Made by a program: the position numbers and the translations under genes. DNA of 64,000 nt from the NCBI RefSeq assembly GCF_019139815.1, contig NZ_CP077079.1:4960001-5024000 (forward strand), read 5' to 3'. This stretch comes from Pseudomonas asgharzadehiana. GTDB taxonomy: Bacteria; Pseudomonadota; Gammaproteobacteria; Pseudomonadales; Pseudomonadaceae. The notes below the pieces were generated by a model, which searched no databases, was not told where the DNA came from, and saw only the letters and a program-made list of their open reading frames with translations. Shown here piece after piece: positions 56,396 to 64,000 of this stretch. The first letter of the stretch is position 1, and every line of letters begins with the position of its first letter.

Positions 56396-56779
56396 TCAGG
56401 CTGTTTTGGACAGGTGCTCAAACTGGCATTGGTATTGGGCATCCTTGAGGCTGCTTTCAAATTGCTCAAGGCCGTCGTAGATGTTCTGCAACCCTTGGAT
56501 CTGGGCTTTCAGCTCGATTTTTTTATCCGCAATGGCCTTGTTGGCCAAATCCCAAGGCAGCTCCTGGCCGCGGTGATCCTGAAGGATCGCCTGCATTTCC
56601 TTGAGTTTGAACCCCAGTTGCTGAGCACACTTGATAAACGTCAGCAACTCGACGCTTTGCTGGCTATAGACCCGATACTTGCCCTCGCGCACCGGCGGGG
56701 GCAGTAAGCCGATGTCTTCATAGTGGCGGATCGTCTTGACGGTGGTGCCCGACAGCAGGGCCGCTTTGCCGATATACAT
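56396..56779 (-). CDS. MerR-family transcriptional regulator
   Basis: Regulator of 127 aa. Winged-helix part: MYIGKAALLSGTTVKTIRHYEDIGLLPPPVREGKYRVYS, then a dimerising coiled coil (AIADKKIELKAQIQGLQNIYDGLEQFES). The C-terminus has one Cys (YQCQFEHL) and no metal-site CxxC loop, so a small organic or redox signal is more likely than a metal. ATG 56779 has AAGGAC upstream. It lies between the lipid cluster and a quinone reductase gene. Promoters of both neighbours have the long spacer used by MerR proteins. Confidence 0.87.
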   Translation of the reverse strand: MYIGKAALLSGTTVKTIRHYEDIGLLPPPVREGKYRVYSQQSVELLTFIKCAQQLGFKLKEMQAILQDHRGQELPWDLANKAIADKKIELKAQIQGLQNIYDGLEQFESSLKDAQYQCQFEHLSKTA

Positions 56780-56939
56780 GAAAAGTCCTTTTTTATGGCA
56801 CACGTGTGGAAGCGCATTTTGGCGCGCGCATCTTCACACATGTCTCCGGAACCGGGAACCCGGAGATATCAAAAGGCTATGTATCTATATGAATGAAGCT
56901 GGCATCGCCCGTTGCAGGCGATGCTGTGCCACGCGGGCA

Positions 56940-57518
56940 TCAACGGCCGGCGATAGCCTGCGCTTGCTTGAGCCAGGCTTCACGCTGGGAGGCGCCGGAA
57001 CCGAGGATTGGCCCAAACGTAAGCGTGTTCAACGGTTTTATGCCGCAAAACTCAAGGGTGGTTTTGCGCATCTGATGCAGGCCCGGCATGCGATAGACCC
57101 ATTTGTAGTACCACGGCGGCGTGTCCATCGTGACCAGCAGATCAGCCGTACGCCCCTTTAGAAGCTTATCGGGAAAGGCTTTGCCTTCGCGGTACTTGAA
57201 GGCGAACCCCGGAAGGAATATCCGGTCGAAAAACCCCTTCATCAATGCCGGAATCCCGCCCCACCAGATCGGATAGACAAATGCCAGGTGTTCAGCCCAA
57301 GTGATATCGGCCTGAGCCTTGAGCAGATCCGGCTCCAACAGCTGAACCTGTCTGTAGCCGTCGTGCAGCACGGGATCGAAGCGCAATGCGTCCAGCCGCA
57401 ACAGACGCACATCGTGCCCGGCACGTGTGGCGGCATTCACGTACGTCTCGGTCAACGCCCCACAAAAACTGTCGGTTGAGGGGTGCCCCAGAATCACCAG
57501 TACTCGCTTACTCATCAT
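56940..57518 (-). CDS. NAD(P)H quinone oxidoreductase, flavodoxin fold (MdaB/KefF-like)
   Basis: Cytosolic flavoprotein of about 192 aa. RVLVILGHPSTDSFCGAL forms the FMN/FAD phosphate loop. HLAFVYPIWWGGIPALMKGFFDRIFLPGFAF is the family signature of NQO1-like quinone reductases, with MDTPPWYYKWVYRMPG after it. It probably does two-electron reduction of quinones and detoxifies electrophiles. Two ATGs and a GTG are stacked at the start; I took ATG 57518. A 20-bp-spacer promoter lies just upstream and the MerR gene downstream on the same strand. Confidence 0.85.
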   Translation of the reverse strand: MMSKRVLVILGHPSTDSFCGALTETYVNAATRAGHDVRLLRLDALRFDPVLHDGYRQVQLLEPDLLKAQADITWAEHLAFVYPIWWGGIPALMKGFFDRIFLPGFAFKYREGKAFPDKLLKGRTADLLVTMDTPPWYYKWVYRMPGLHQMRKTTLEFCGIKPLNTLTFGPILGSGASQREAWLKQAQAIAGR

Positions 57519-57544
57519 CACCGCATCCTGAAAGTTGAACGTTC

Positions 57545-57576
57545 AGGATAGGGTGTGCCCGTAACAGGAGAGTCAA
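57545..57576 (-). promoter_or_regulatory. Long-spacer promoter of the quinone reductase gene
   Basis: On the minus strand: TTGACT, 20-bp spacer, TATCCT. It shares TTGACTCTCC with the lipid-cluster promoter, although the second arm of the dyad is weak. The spacing suggests MerR-type activation, plausibly by the regulator encoded 0.8 kb away. Confidence 0.5.
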
Positions 57577-57643
57577 CAGGCGCTTTGGCCAAATGCTGGC
57601 AGTGCCGGGTGCATTGCGCACCTGTCAGGCCCAAATGCCAGGC

Positions 57644-57690
57644 AAAAAAAAACCCGGAAATCCTCACTTGCGTGGGCCTTCCGGATTTTC
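57644..57690 (-). terminator. Intrinsic terminator of tRNA-Lys
   Basis: On the minus strand a stem built on CCGGAA / TTCCGG with inner CAC/GTG pairs is followed by a run of nine T residues, 15 bp after the tRNA 3' end. Confidence 0.85.
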
Positions 57691-57704
57691 TAAACCGCCA
57701 AAAA

Positions 57705-57780
57705 TGGTGGGTCGTGTGGGATTCGAACCTACGACCAATTGGTTAAAAGCCAACTGCTCTACCAACTGAGCTAACGACCC
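57705..57780 (-). tRNA. tRNA-Lys (TTT)
   Basis: A 76-nt gene including the encoded CCA. The acceptor stem pairs GGGTCGT with ACGACCC. The D-arm reads AGCTCAGTTGGTAGAGC, the anticodon loop CTTTTAA gives anticodon TTT, and the T-arm has GGTTCGAATCC. It sits between the quinone reductase and queE, as part of the tol-side block. Confidence 0.97.
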
Positions 57781-57891
57781 GCTGTGTGGTGGCGCGTATA
57801 ATACTGATTTCTAAGGATTATTCAACACCTTATTTTAAAAAAATCAGAAATAACGCGTTAGGGCTGCAATGACGGCCGTTTGTGCGCCCTC

Positions 57892-58539
57892 TCAGCGACC
57901 CGGCTCGTCGTTCCACAGGTACTTGTGCAACTGCAATTGCAGGCGCACCGGCAGGTTGTCCGCCACCACCCAGTCGGCCAGGTCGCGCGCGTTCAGGTCG
58001 TGATGGCTTGGGGAAAACAGCACTTCACCGGCTCGACGGTCGAGACCGTATTGGATCAACTTGGTGTTGGCCCAATCGTAGTCCGCACGGGAACAGATGA
58101 CGAACTTGACCTGATCGTTGGGCGTCAGCAGCTCGATGTTCTCGTAACGGTTGCGATGCGCTTCCTTGGAGCCTGGCGTCTTGAGGTCGACCACGCGGCT
58201 GACGCGTGGGTCGACTGCCGAGATGTCCAAGGCCCCGCTGGTTTCCAGGGACACTTCATAACCGGCATCACACAACTGCTTAAGCAACGGGATGGCATTG
58301 GGCTGGGCCAAGGGTTCGCCACCGGTCACGCAGACATAGCGAGGCTTGAAGCCGGCGACCTGCTCCAGGATGTCGTCGAGGGTGCGCAGGGTGCCGCCAC
58401 TGAAGGCATAGGCACTGTCACAGTATTGGCAGCGCAAAGGGCAACCGGTAAGGCGCACGAAAACGGTGGGCAGCCCAGCGGTTCGCGTTTCACCCTGTAA
58501 CGAGTAAAAAACTTCGGTAATACGTAATGTGTCTTGCAT
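57892..58539 (-). CDS. queE: 7-carboxy-7-deazaguanine synthase QueE
   Basis: Radical SAM enzyme of 215 aa in queuosine (preQ0) synthesis; it contracts carboxytetrahydropterin to carboxy-deazaguanine. The cluster motif is GCPLRCQYCDS, with the CxxxCxxC spacing. YSLQGE and VTGGEPLAQ are typical. ATG 58539 is chosen; a GTG lies three codons earlier. In P. aeruginosa queC follows directly; here the tRNA-Lys does. Confidence 0.94.
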   Translation of the reverse strand: MQDTLRITEVFYSLQGETRTAGLPTVFVRLTGCPLRCQYCDSAYAFSGGTLRTLDDILEQVAGFKPRYVCVTGGEPLAQPNAIPLLKQLCDAGYEVSLETSGALDISAVDPRVSRVVDLKTPGSKEAHRNRYENIELLTPNDQVKFVICSRADYDWANTKLIQYGLDRRAGEVLFSPSHHDLNARDLADWVVADNLPVRLQLQLHKYLWNDEPGR

Positions 58540-58656
58540 AGTCGCCACGGGCGTAACAGCTAAACAGGCTGTCCGCCTCCGTCAGGCACTTCAAGGAACC
58601 CCGCCAACGCGTAGGCTCCAAGGAGCGTGTTTCATAAAAGGGCGTGGATTCTAACG

Positions 58657-58680
58657 AAAAAACCCGCGCCAGGCGCGGGT
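58657..58680 (-). terminator. Intrinsic terminator after cpoB
   Basis: Stem ACCCGCGCC / GGCGCGGGT with a single-base loop and a T6 tail on the minus strand, 24 bp after the cpoB stop. It ends the tol-pal operon. Confidence 0.92.
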
Positions 58681-58703
58681 TTCTTCTAAACGGGCGGCAT
58701 TGC

Positions 58704-59537
58704 TTACAAGCGCTGCAGATCCCGTTGAGCCAACTGTGCGGCGGAAGTCCCCGGATATTGGGCTACAACCTGCTGCAGAATGCCTTTTACCTTGTCGGTA
58801 TGACCCAGGCGGCGTTCTACGTCAGCGAGCTTGTACAGCGAGTCGGGTACTTTGGCGTGTTTGGGGTACAACTGGCTGACCTTGGCAAATGCCTGGCCCG
58901 CCCCCTGCAGATCACCCTTCGCCAGGTTTACTTCGCCCAGCCAATATTGGGCATTGCCCGCGTACTGGCTGTTCGGGTATTTGCGCAGGAACGCGCTGAA
59001 TGCCTGGCTGGCCTTATCGAAATCCTTGGCTTTGATCAGGTCGAAAGCTGCATCGTAATACAGCTTCTCCTTGGCCGGATCACCCGGTTCGCTGCTGGCG
59101 GCAGGGGCTTGGCTGGCAGCCGCGGCGCCTGCTGCACCACCGGCGGCAGCGCTTGGCGCACCACCGGCAGAAGAATTATCAGGAGTAGCGGCAGGTGTAA
59201 CACCGGCTCCTATGCGTCGATCAAGATCCTGGTAACGCTCCAGGCCTTCTTGCTTCAACTGGTTCACTTGATTCTGCAGAACTTCAATGGCGCCCTGTTG
59301 CTGGGCCAATTGATCCTGCATGCGTTGCAGTTGGTTGAACAGTTCGCCCTGTGCCGAAGGAGCGGCCGTAGCCGCCCCCCCAGCATAGGCGCCGTTCGTG
59401 CCATAACCCGCTGGCGGATAGCTGCTCCCGCTATTGTTATAGCCAGAGTTGCTATCTTCCACAGGAACCGCAGCCCACACCGCAAGCGGTGCGAAGCTGA
59501 GAGCCAATACAGTTAGAGCACGACGGCACGTTCGCAT
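58704..59537 (-). CDS. cpoB: Cell division coordinator CpoB (YbgF)
   Basis: Periplasmic protein of 277 aa with a signal peptide (ALTVLALSFAPLAVWA). A coiled-coil trimerisation segment (LFNQLQRMQDQLAQQQGAIEVLQNQVNQLKQEG) is followed by an Ala/Gly/Ser linker and TPR repeats (YYDAAFDLIKAKDFDKASQAFSAFLRKYPNSQYAGNAQYWLGEV). It links outer-membrane constriction by Tol-Pal with peptidoglycan synthesis. Six bases after oprL; last gene of the operon. Confidence 0.93.
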   Translation of the reverse strand: MRTCRRALTVLALSFAPLAVWAAVPVEDSNSGYNNSGSSYPPAGYGTNGAYAGGAATAAPSAQGELFNQLQRMQDQLAQQQGAIEVLQNQVNQLKQEGLERYQDLDRRIGAGVTPAATPDNSSAGGAPSAAAGGAAGAAAASQAPAASSEPGDPAKEKLYYDAAFDLIKAKDFDKASQAFSAFLRKYPNSQYAGNAQYWLGEVNLAKGDLQGAGQAFAKVSQLYPKHAKVPDSLYKLADVERRLGHTDKVKGILQQVVAQYPGTSAAQLAQRDLQRL

Positions 59538-59543
59538 GACGAA

Positions 59544-60044
59544 TTACTTACGCAGTTCGACGCGACGGTTTTGAGCCCAGGACTGCTCGTCGTGGCCAGT
59601 AGCAACTGGACGCTCTTTACCGTAGGAAACCAGTTCCAGTTGGCCTGGAGCAACACCTTGCAGTACCAGGTAGCGCTGAACGGCTTTCGCACGACGCTCG
59701 CCCAGTGCCATGTTGTACTCACGAGTACCACGTTCGTCAGTGTTACCTTCCAGAACAACGCGAGCGCCGTTAGCTTTCAGGTCCTTGGCGTGAACGTCCA
59801 GAGCGCGCATGGCTTCTGGTTTCAGGTCCGAACTGTCGTATTCGAAGTAGAAAGTGGTGATAGCGCGCAGAGCAGCTTCTTCGCTCAGGGAGCCGTCAAC
59901 TGCACCAGTGTTAGCGCCGTAACCAGCGTTTGGATCAACAGCTGCGCCTTCACCGGCATTGTCGCCGCCTTTAGACGAGCAACCAACGGCTACGGACAGA
60001 GCCAGAGCCAGAGCAGCAAACTTACCAAACTTCAGCATTTCCAT
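59544..60044 (-). CDS. oprL: Peptidoglycan-associated lipoprotein OprL (Pal)
   Basis: Outer-membrane lipoprotein of 166 aa with lipobox VGCS and an OmpA-like peptidoglycan-binding domain ([48 protein letters not shown]). It partners TolB and anchors the envelope at the division site. The first ATG (60044) has AGGAG upstream. Confidence 0.96.
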   Translation of the reverse strand: MEMLKFGKFAALALALSVAVGCSSKGGDNAGEGAAVDPNAGYGANTGAVDGSLSEEAALRAITTFYFEYDSSDLKPEAMRALDVHAKDLKANGARVVLEGNTDERGTREYNMALGERRAKAVQRYLVLQGVAPGQLELVSYGKERPVATGHDEQSWAQNRRVELRK

Positions 60045-60099
60045 CGTGAAACTCCTAATGAACCCCAGTGTGTTAAGTACTTCTTTTTGTAGCGCCGCG

Positions 60100-61401
60100 T
60101 CAGTTCAGGTAAGGGGACCAGGACGGTTCTCTGACTTCGCCTTGAGCGGTAGGAAGCGGGAGCCTTACGCGTCCGTTAATGGACACGAGCATCAAGACTC
60201 CCCGGCCCTGCTGGCGGGTGGCGTAGATTACCATGGTGCCGTTGGGCGCAACAGTAGCTGACTCATCAAGGTTGGTATCTGTAAGGATTTTTACCGTTCC
60301 ACGCTGCAAATCCTGGGCCGCAACCCGGAAATTAGTGAAACCATCCTGACGGTGAATCATCACCAACGTCTTTTCATCAGCCGAAAGCTTAGGGTTGGCG
60401 TTGTAGTTACCAATAAAGGTCACTCGTTCCGCACCGCCACCGCCAATACTCGATTTGTAGATTTGTGGCTTGCCGCCCCGGTCAGAGGTGAAATAGATGG
60501 TCGAACCATCCTTACCCCAGAACGGTTCAGTGTTGATACCCGGGCCGCTGGTCACACGCGTGATCTGGCGCGAAGCCATGTTCATCACGTAGATGTCCGG
60601 GTTGCCGTCTTTGGACAATACGAACGCCAGGCGCGAACCATCCGGCGACCAGGCCGGCGCACCGTTGAGGCCTTCGAAGTTAGTGATCTGCTCACGACGG
60701 CCGGTGTCGATGTGCTGGACGAAGATACGCGGACGTTTCTGCTCGAAAGACACATAGGCAATGCGCTTGCCATCCGGCGCGAAGCGCGGCGACAGGATTG
60801 GCTCACGCGATTGCAGCAAGGTCACGGCGCGCGCGCCGTCATAGTCCGAGCGCTGCAGGGTGTAACGGGTGTTGTCTACGGAGAAACGCTCAGCCGTCAC
60901 GTACAGCAGACGCGTCGAGAAAGCACCCTTGATGCCGGTAAGCTTTTCAAACGACTGGTCAGAGATGTAGTGGGCCATATCCCGCAGTTGTTCGGCGGTG
61001 CCCGATACGCTGCCGGTCAGCACCTGCTGCTCGGTGGCCACGTTGAACAAGGTGTAGGTGATCTGCAGGCGACCGCCGGCCGGCGTGATGTTGCCGACCA
61101 TCAGGTACTGGGCGCCAACGGCTTTCCAGTCACGGAAGATCACTTCGCTGGCCTGGGCCGGCTGGCTGATCATGTTGCCTTTGGGAATCGGCGCGTAGTA
61201 GCCGGAATTGCGCAGGTCGTCGCTGACGATCTGGGCCATGTCGTCCGGCAGCACGCTGCCGCCCTGCCAACCGAACGGTACAACCGCGATCGGGGTGGCC
61301 CGATCGCTACCGCTGGTAACCAGAATGTTCTTTTCATCCGCCGCCGCTATCCCTGCCATACAGCAAATAACGACAAGCATTCCTCGAAGAAGGTTTCTCA
61401 C
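60100..61401 (-). CDS. tolB: Tol-Pal system protein TolB
   Basis: Periplasmic beta-propeller of 433 aa. A signal peptide ([20 protein letters not shown]) is followed by an N-terminal domain (about to residue 160). The six-blade propeller has repeated [30 protein letters not shown] and EPSWSPYL motifs. It cycles between Pal and TolA. The start codon is GTG, overlapping the tolA stop (GTGA). Confidence 0.95.
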   Translation of the reverse strand: MRNLLRGMLVVICCMAGIAAADEKNILVTSGSDRATPIAVVPFGWQGGSVLPDDMAQIVSDDLRNSGYYAPIPKGNMISQPAQASEVIFRDWKAVGAQYLMVGNITPAGGRLQITYTLFNVATEQQVLTGSVSGTAEQLRDMAHYISDQSFEKLTGIKGAFSTRLLYVTAERFSVDNTRYTLQRSDYDGARAVTLLQSREPILSPRFAPDGKRIAYVSFEQKRPRIFVQHIDTGRREQITNFEGLNGAPAWSPDGSRLAFVLSKDGNPDIYVMNMASRQITRVTSGPGINTEPFWGKDGSTIYFTSDRGGKPQIYKSSIGGGGAERVTFIGNYNANPKLSADEKTLVMIHRQDGFTNFRVAAQDLQRGTVKILTDTNLDESATVAPNGTMVIYATRQQGRGVLMLVSINGRVRLPLPTAQGEVREPSWSPYLN

Positions 61402-62471
61402 AAGGCTAGATCCTCAGGTGTGAATGTCATCTTGAATGAACGATAGGGAGCGAAGTCGCTTGGTTTCATTCCCTGCATCTCGGTCAACCGGCCAATGTTC
61501 TTGACCGCGGCAACCGCCGAACTGTCGAACGATGGATCGCCACTGCCCTTGGCCACGCTGACCGAAGTCACCGTACCGTCCGGCAACATGCCGATCTGTA
61601 GCACTACTGTCATGCCTTTGCGTGCCGAAGGTGGACGAGTCCAGCCTTCTGCTGCCCGTGCCCGAATCAGGTCGTCGAAACTGCCCGCGACTTCATCACC
61701 ACGCTCATCGGCCAAGGCTTGCTGACGCTGCGGCGTGTCGGAGAGCAAATCTGCCAAGGCCTGGGCCTTTTTCTCTTCGGCGGATTTACGCGCTGCTTCC
61801 TGGGCCTTTTTCTTGCTGGCATCGGCGGCAGCTTTCTTCTTCGCGTCGTCGGCGACTTTCTTCTTCGCCTCGTCTGCTTCAGCTTTTTTCTTGGCGTCTT
61901 CGGCGGCTTTCTTCTTCGCGTCTTCGACTATCTTCTTCTTGGCCTCTTCAGCGGCCTTTTTCTTGGCCTCTTCTTCGGCAGCCTTTTTGGCTTCTTCTTC
62001 AGATTTCTTCTTGGCTATATCAGCCAATTGTTTCTCTTCGGCTTTTTTCGCTTCGGCGGCTTTCTCGGCTTTCTTGGCTTCATCAGCCTTTTTCGCCTCG
62101 TCGGCCTTCTTCGCTTCGTCAGCCTTTTTCGATTCCTCGGCTTTTTGAGCCGCCTCTTCTTTCTTTTGTTCCGCAGCAGCCTTCACCGCTTCCTGCTCGA
62201 CCTTTTTCTGTTCCATCTGCTCGACTTCAGTCTGGCGCGCGGCCGACTTCTGGGCTTCACCCGCAATCTTCTGATTGGTCTGGGTGGTGGCCTGACTTTT
62301 CGATTTCAGCTGATACAGGGTCGCCTGCACGATCGGCTTGGCTGGCGGCAGGTCCGGGGTCATGGCAAAGCTGACGAACAGCATGCCAAATACCAGGACG
62401 TGCAGGGCAATTGCCCAGACGCTAGGCCAGAAGTAGCTTTCCGAGGCGGACGGCTCTCGCTGTTGCTGCAT
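61398..62471 (-). CDS. tolA: Tol-Pal system protein TolA
   Basis: Inner-membrane-anchored protein of 357 aa that spans the periplasm. One N-terminal helix ([20 protein letters not shown]) is followed by a long Lys/Ala/Glu-rich helical domain II (about residues 75-250, many KKADEA and KKAAEE repeats) and a C-terminal domain III that binds TolB, colicins or phage. It draws on the proton motive force via TolQR. Start overlaps the tolR stop by one base. Confidence 0.95.
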   Translation of the reverse strand: MQQQREPSASESYFWPSVWAIALHVLVFGMLFVSFAMTPDLPPAKPIVQATLYQLKSKSQATTQTNQKIAGEAQKSAARQTEVEQMEQKKVEQEAVKAAAEQKKEEAAQKAEESKKADEAKKADEAKKADEAKKAEKAAEAKKAEEKQLADIAKKKSEEEAKKAAEEEAKKKAAEEAKKKIVEDAKKKAAEDAKKKAEADEAKKKVADDAKKKAAADASKKKAQEAARKSAEEKKAQALADLLSDTPQRQQALADERGDEVAGSFDDLIRARAAEGWTRPPSARKGMTVVLQIGMLPDGTVTSVSVAKGSGDPSFDSSAVAAVKNIGRLTEMQGMKPSDFAPYRSFKMTFTPEDLAL

Positions 62472-62932
62472 CAGGGCGCCTCGGTAATCAAGCCAACGTT
62501 ACCCACGCCGGCTTTCTGCAGCCCACCCATGGCACCCATGACGGAGCCGTAGTCGACCGACTTGTCGCCGCGAATGAACACCTGGGTGTGCTTGCCGCCT
62601 TCGTTGCCGGAGCGAATGATCTTGGTCACCGCATCGGTCATCGCCGGCAGGGTCAAGGCCTTGTCCTGCTGCTTCTGGGTGTCGACTTCGCTGCCAAGGT
62701 TCCAGTAATAGGTCTTGTCAGACTTGATCGAAATGGTCAGCACCTGGGTGTTGTTGTCCTGGGGCAAGGCTTCGCTGGAAACCTTGGGCAGGTCAACCTT
62801 CACGCCCTGGTTGAGCATCGGCGCAGTCACCATGAAGATCACCAGCAGCACCAGCATCACGTCGATGTAAGGCACTACGTTCATCTCGGCGACCGGCTTG
62901 CGCTTGGTTCGAGCTCGAGTGATTAAAGCCAT
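62471..62932 (-). CDS. tolR: Tol-Pal system protein TolR
   Basis: ExbD/TolR family protein of 153 aa. The single N-terminal helix VVPYIDVMLVLLVIFMVTAP contains the proton-handling Asp (YIDVML), and the periplasmic domain follows. With TolQ it forms the PMF-driven stator that energises TolA. It begins 14 bp after tolQ. Confidence 0.95.
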   Translation of the reverse strand: MALITRARTKRKPVAEMNVVPYIDVMLVLLVIFMVTAPMLNQGVKVDLPKVSSEALPQDNNTQVLTISIKSDKTYYWNLGSEVDTQKQQDKALTLPAMTDAVTKIIRSGNEGGKHTQVFIRGDKSVDYGSVMGAMGGLQKAGVGNVGLITEAP

Positions 62933-62946
62933 CGGGGAGTACCTGC

Positions 62947-63642
62947 TTATTCTTCGCTGGTGTGCACTTTACGGTGCAGGATCGCCTGGAATTCATCGGC
63001 GAAGGTGTAGTAACGGCCAATCAGGTTTTCGCCGCGCGCGGCAAAACGGTTGTAGGCAATAACGGCCGGGATAGCGGCGAACAGGCCGATCGCGGTGGCG
63101 ATCAGGGCTTCGGCGATACCCGGGGCCACGGTGGCCAGGGTGGCTTGCTGGGCCTGGGCCAGGCCGCGGAAGGAGTTCATGATGCCCCACACGGTACCGA
63201 ACAGGCCGATGTACGGGCTGACGGAACCGACGGTGGCAAGGAACGGCAAGCTTTGCTCAAGCTTCTCTTCTTCGCGGGAAATGGCGACGCGCATGGCACG
63301 GGCCACGCCTTCCATCACGGCTTCCGGGTCAACCCCAGGTTGCTGGCGCAGGCGGGAAAATTCCTTGAAGCCGGCACGAAAGATCTGCTCGACGCCCGAA
63401 TCGGGGTCCGGGTTGCTGCCGGCCTGGCGATACAGCTTGGACAGGTCGATACCCGACCAGAAGCGCTCTTCAAAGCTCTCCAGGGCGCGTCGACCGGCGC
63501 GCAGCAAGTTGCTGCGCTGAAAAATCATGACCCAAGAGGTAACCGATGCGGCTACCAGGGTCAGCATGACCAGTTGAACCACAACACTGGCATTGCTGAC
63601 CAGGCTCCACATGGAGGAATGGTCGACGACGGTAGGTTCCAC
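62947..63642 (-). CDS. tolQ: Tol-Pal system protein TolQ
   Basis: ExbB/TolQ family inner-membrane protein of 231 aa with three helices (residues about 18-40, 137-160 and 170-195). The LATVGSVSPYIGLFGTVWGIM block and GIAEALIATAIGLFAAIPAV carry the conserved channel residues. Its start directly follows the ybgC stop. First Tol component in ybgC-tolQRAB-oprL-cpoB. Confidence 0.95.
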   Translation of the reverse strand: MEPTVVDHSSMWSLVSNASVVVQLVMLTLVAASVTSWVMIFQRSNLLRAGRRALESFEERFWSGIDLSKLYRQAGSNPDPDSGVEQIFRAGFKEFSRLRQQPGVDPEAVMEGVARAMRVAISREEEKLEQSLPFLATVGSVSPYIGLFGTVWGIMNSFRGLAQAQQATLATVAPGIAEALIATAIGLFAAIPAVIAYNRFAARGENLIGRYYTFADEFQAILHRKVHTSEE

Positions 63643-63643
63643 G

Positions 63644-64000
63644 CTAAATCTCCTGCTTTGATTGTTTACCCGCGCCGCTCACGGCGGCAAAGGCCGCACG
63701 TAGAGTTTCGGGAATGGCCCGAGGTTTCAAACTATTGGTGCGCACACAGGCCACCAGGAACTGCCCCTCGCAGAGCAGCGTTGCATCCGTTGCCCGCCTG
63801 ACCTGCTGCTTGAAACGCAGGCTGGCACGGTTCAATTCGATTACTTCAGCGCTGACCAGCAGTTCGTCGTCCAGTCGCGCCGGCGCGTGGTAACGCGCCT
63901 CGCTGGAGTGCACGACGAATAACAGGTCCTCCCCTGCCAGCTGGGATTGGGCAAAGCCCAGCTCCCGTAGCCGCTCGGTTCGAGCCCGCTCCATGAACTT
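63644..64000 (-). CDS. ybgC: Acyl-CoA thioesterase YbgC (cut by window edge)
   Basis: The C-terminal 118 codons of a hot-dog thioesterase; the N-terminus with the catalytic Asp lies beyond the window. The visible part reads [16 protein letters not shown] from the edge, the canonical YbgC helix after the HxxY..F segment, then [26 protein letters not shown]. The ATG near 63994 is internal and not the start. It works on short acyl-CoA or phospholipid-related thioesters. One base separates it from tolQ. Confidence 0.9.
   Translation of the reverse strand, partial: KFMERARTERLRELGFAQSQLAGEDLLFVVHSSEARYHAPARLDDELLVSAEVIELNRASLRFKQQVRRATDATLLCEGQFLVACVRTNSLKPRAIPETLRAAFAAVSGAGKQSKQEI

Noticed and set aside
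56902..56924. Hairpin GCATCGCC/GGCGATGC as terminator of the quinone reductase gene
   Set aside because: The stem is good but no T-tract follows on the minus strand; it could just be a local palindrome.

Overview
The window is a 64 kb piece of a Pseudomonas chromosome, most likely from the P. fluorescens complex. The evidence is the high-GC coding, the bifA-imelysin pair, arcDABC, a GcsR-type glycine cleavage locus, ybgC-tolQRAB-oprL-cpoB, and many copies of a P. fluorescens-type REP palindrome (TGTGGGAGGGG...). No rRNA, CRISPR array, transposase or phage module was found. One tRNA gene (tRNA-Lys, TTT) is present.

Layout. 0.2-9.5 kb: bifA (c-di-GMP turnover), a Fur-boxed imelysin lipoprotein, trkH, an AraC-family regulator, a DUF962 protein, two small conserved-looking proteins, an MFS transporter, arfB and a small cytochrome c. 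9.5-11.5 kb: an AT-richer scar made of two colicin-E3-type immunity genes (one intact, one dead), a frameshifted S-type pyocin with an E3-type rRNase end, and another putative immunity gene. 11.7-13.4 kb: an aromatic-amino-acid-type permease with a long, apparently structured leader that holds a short upstream ORF. 13.7-14.9 kb: a 45-residue acidic peptide followed by an M29/NicX-superfamily metalloenzyme. 15-24 kb: housekeeping genes rluB-scpB-scpA-yciO-rnm (minus strand), then yciB-yciI and a Cpx-type envelope stress system. 24-31 kb: arginine deiminase genes arcDABC behind a well-formed ANR promoter, with a second divergent arcD. 31-39 kb: gcsR, three GcsR-like operators, a sigma-54 promoter, and gcvH-gcvP-sdaA-gcvT. 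39.4-41.3 kb: a cold-shock gene, an RDD protein and nadA.

41.6-56.3 kb is the most interesting part: eleven tightly packed co-oriented genes, many with ATGA overlaps. They encode an acyl carrier protein fused to a zinc-ribbon-like tail, two ketosynthase/degenerate-ketosynthase pairs, a class III aminotransferase fused to an acyl-ACP-reductase-like domain, two SDR reductases, an outer-membrane beta-barrel, a LolA-like periplasmic carrier and an MMPL/RND exporter. The simplest reading is a dedicated type II FAS/PKS-like line. It would release its acyl chain as an aldehyde, transaminate it to a lipid amine, and move the product toward the cell surface. The operon starts at a promoter with a 20-bp spacer and a dyad, as in MerR-activated promoters. 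A MerR regulator and a flavodoxin-fold quinone reductase, the latter with the same promoter geometry, lie at the other end. I know of no described system with this composition, and the product is inference.

57.6-64 kb: tRNA-Lys, queE, cpoB, oprL/pal, tolB, tolA, tolR, tolQ and the 3' part of ybgC, all on the minus strand and running off the right edge. The lipid cluster sits between nadA and the tRNA-Lys/tol locus, a region that in P. aeruginosa PAO1 holds strain-variable DNA and the pqs genes. This suggests a chromosomal slot used for accessory metabolism.
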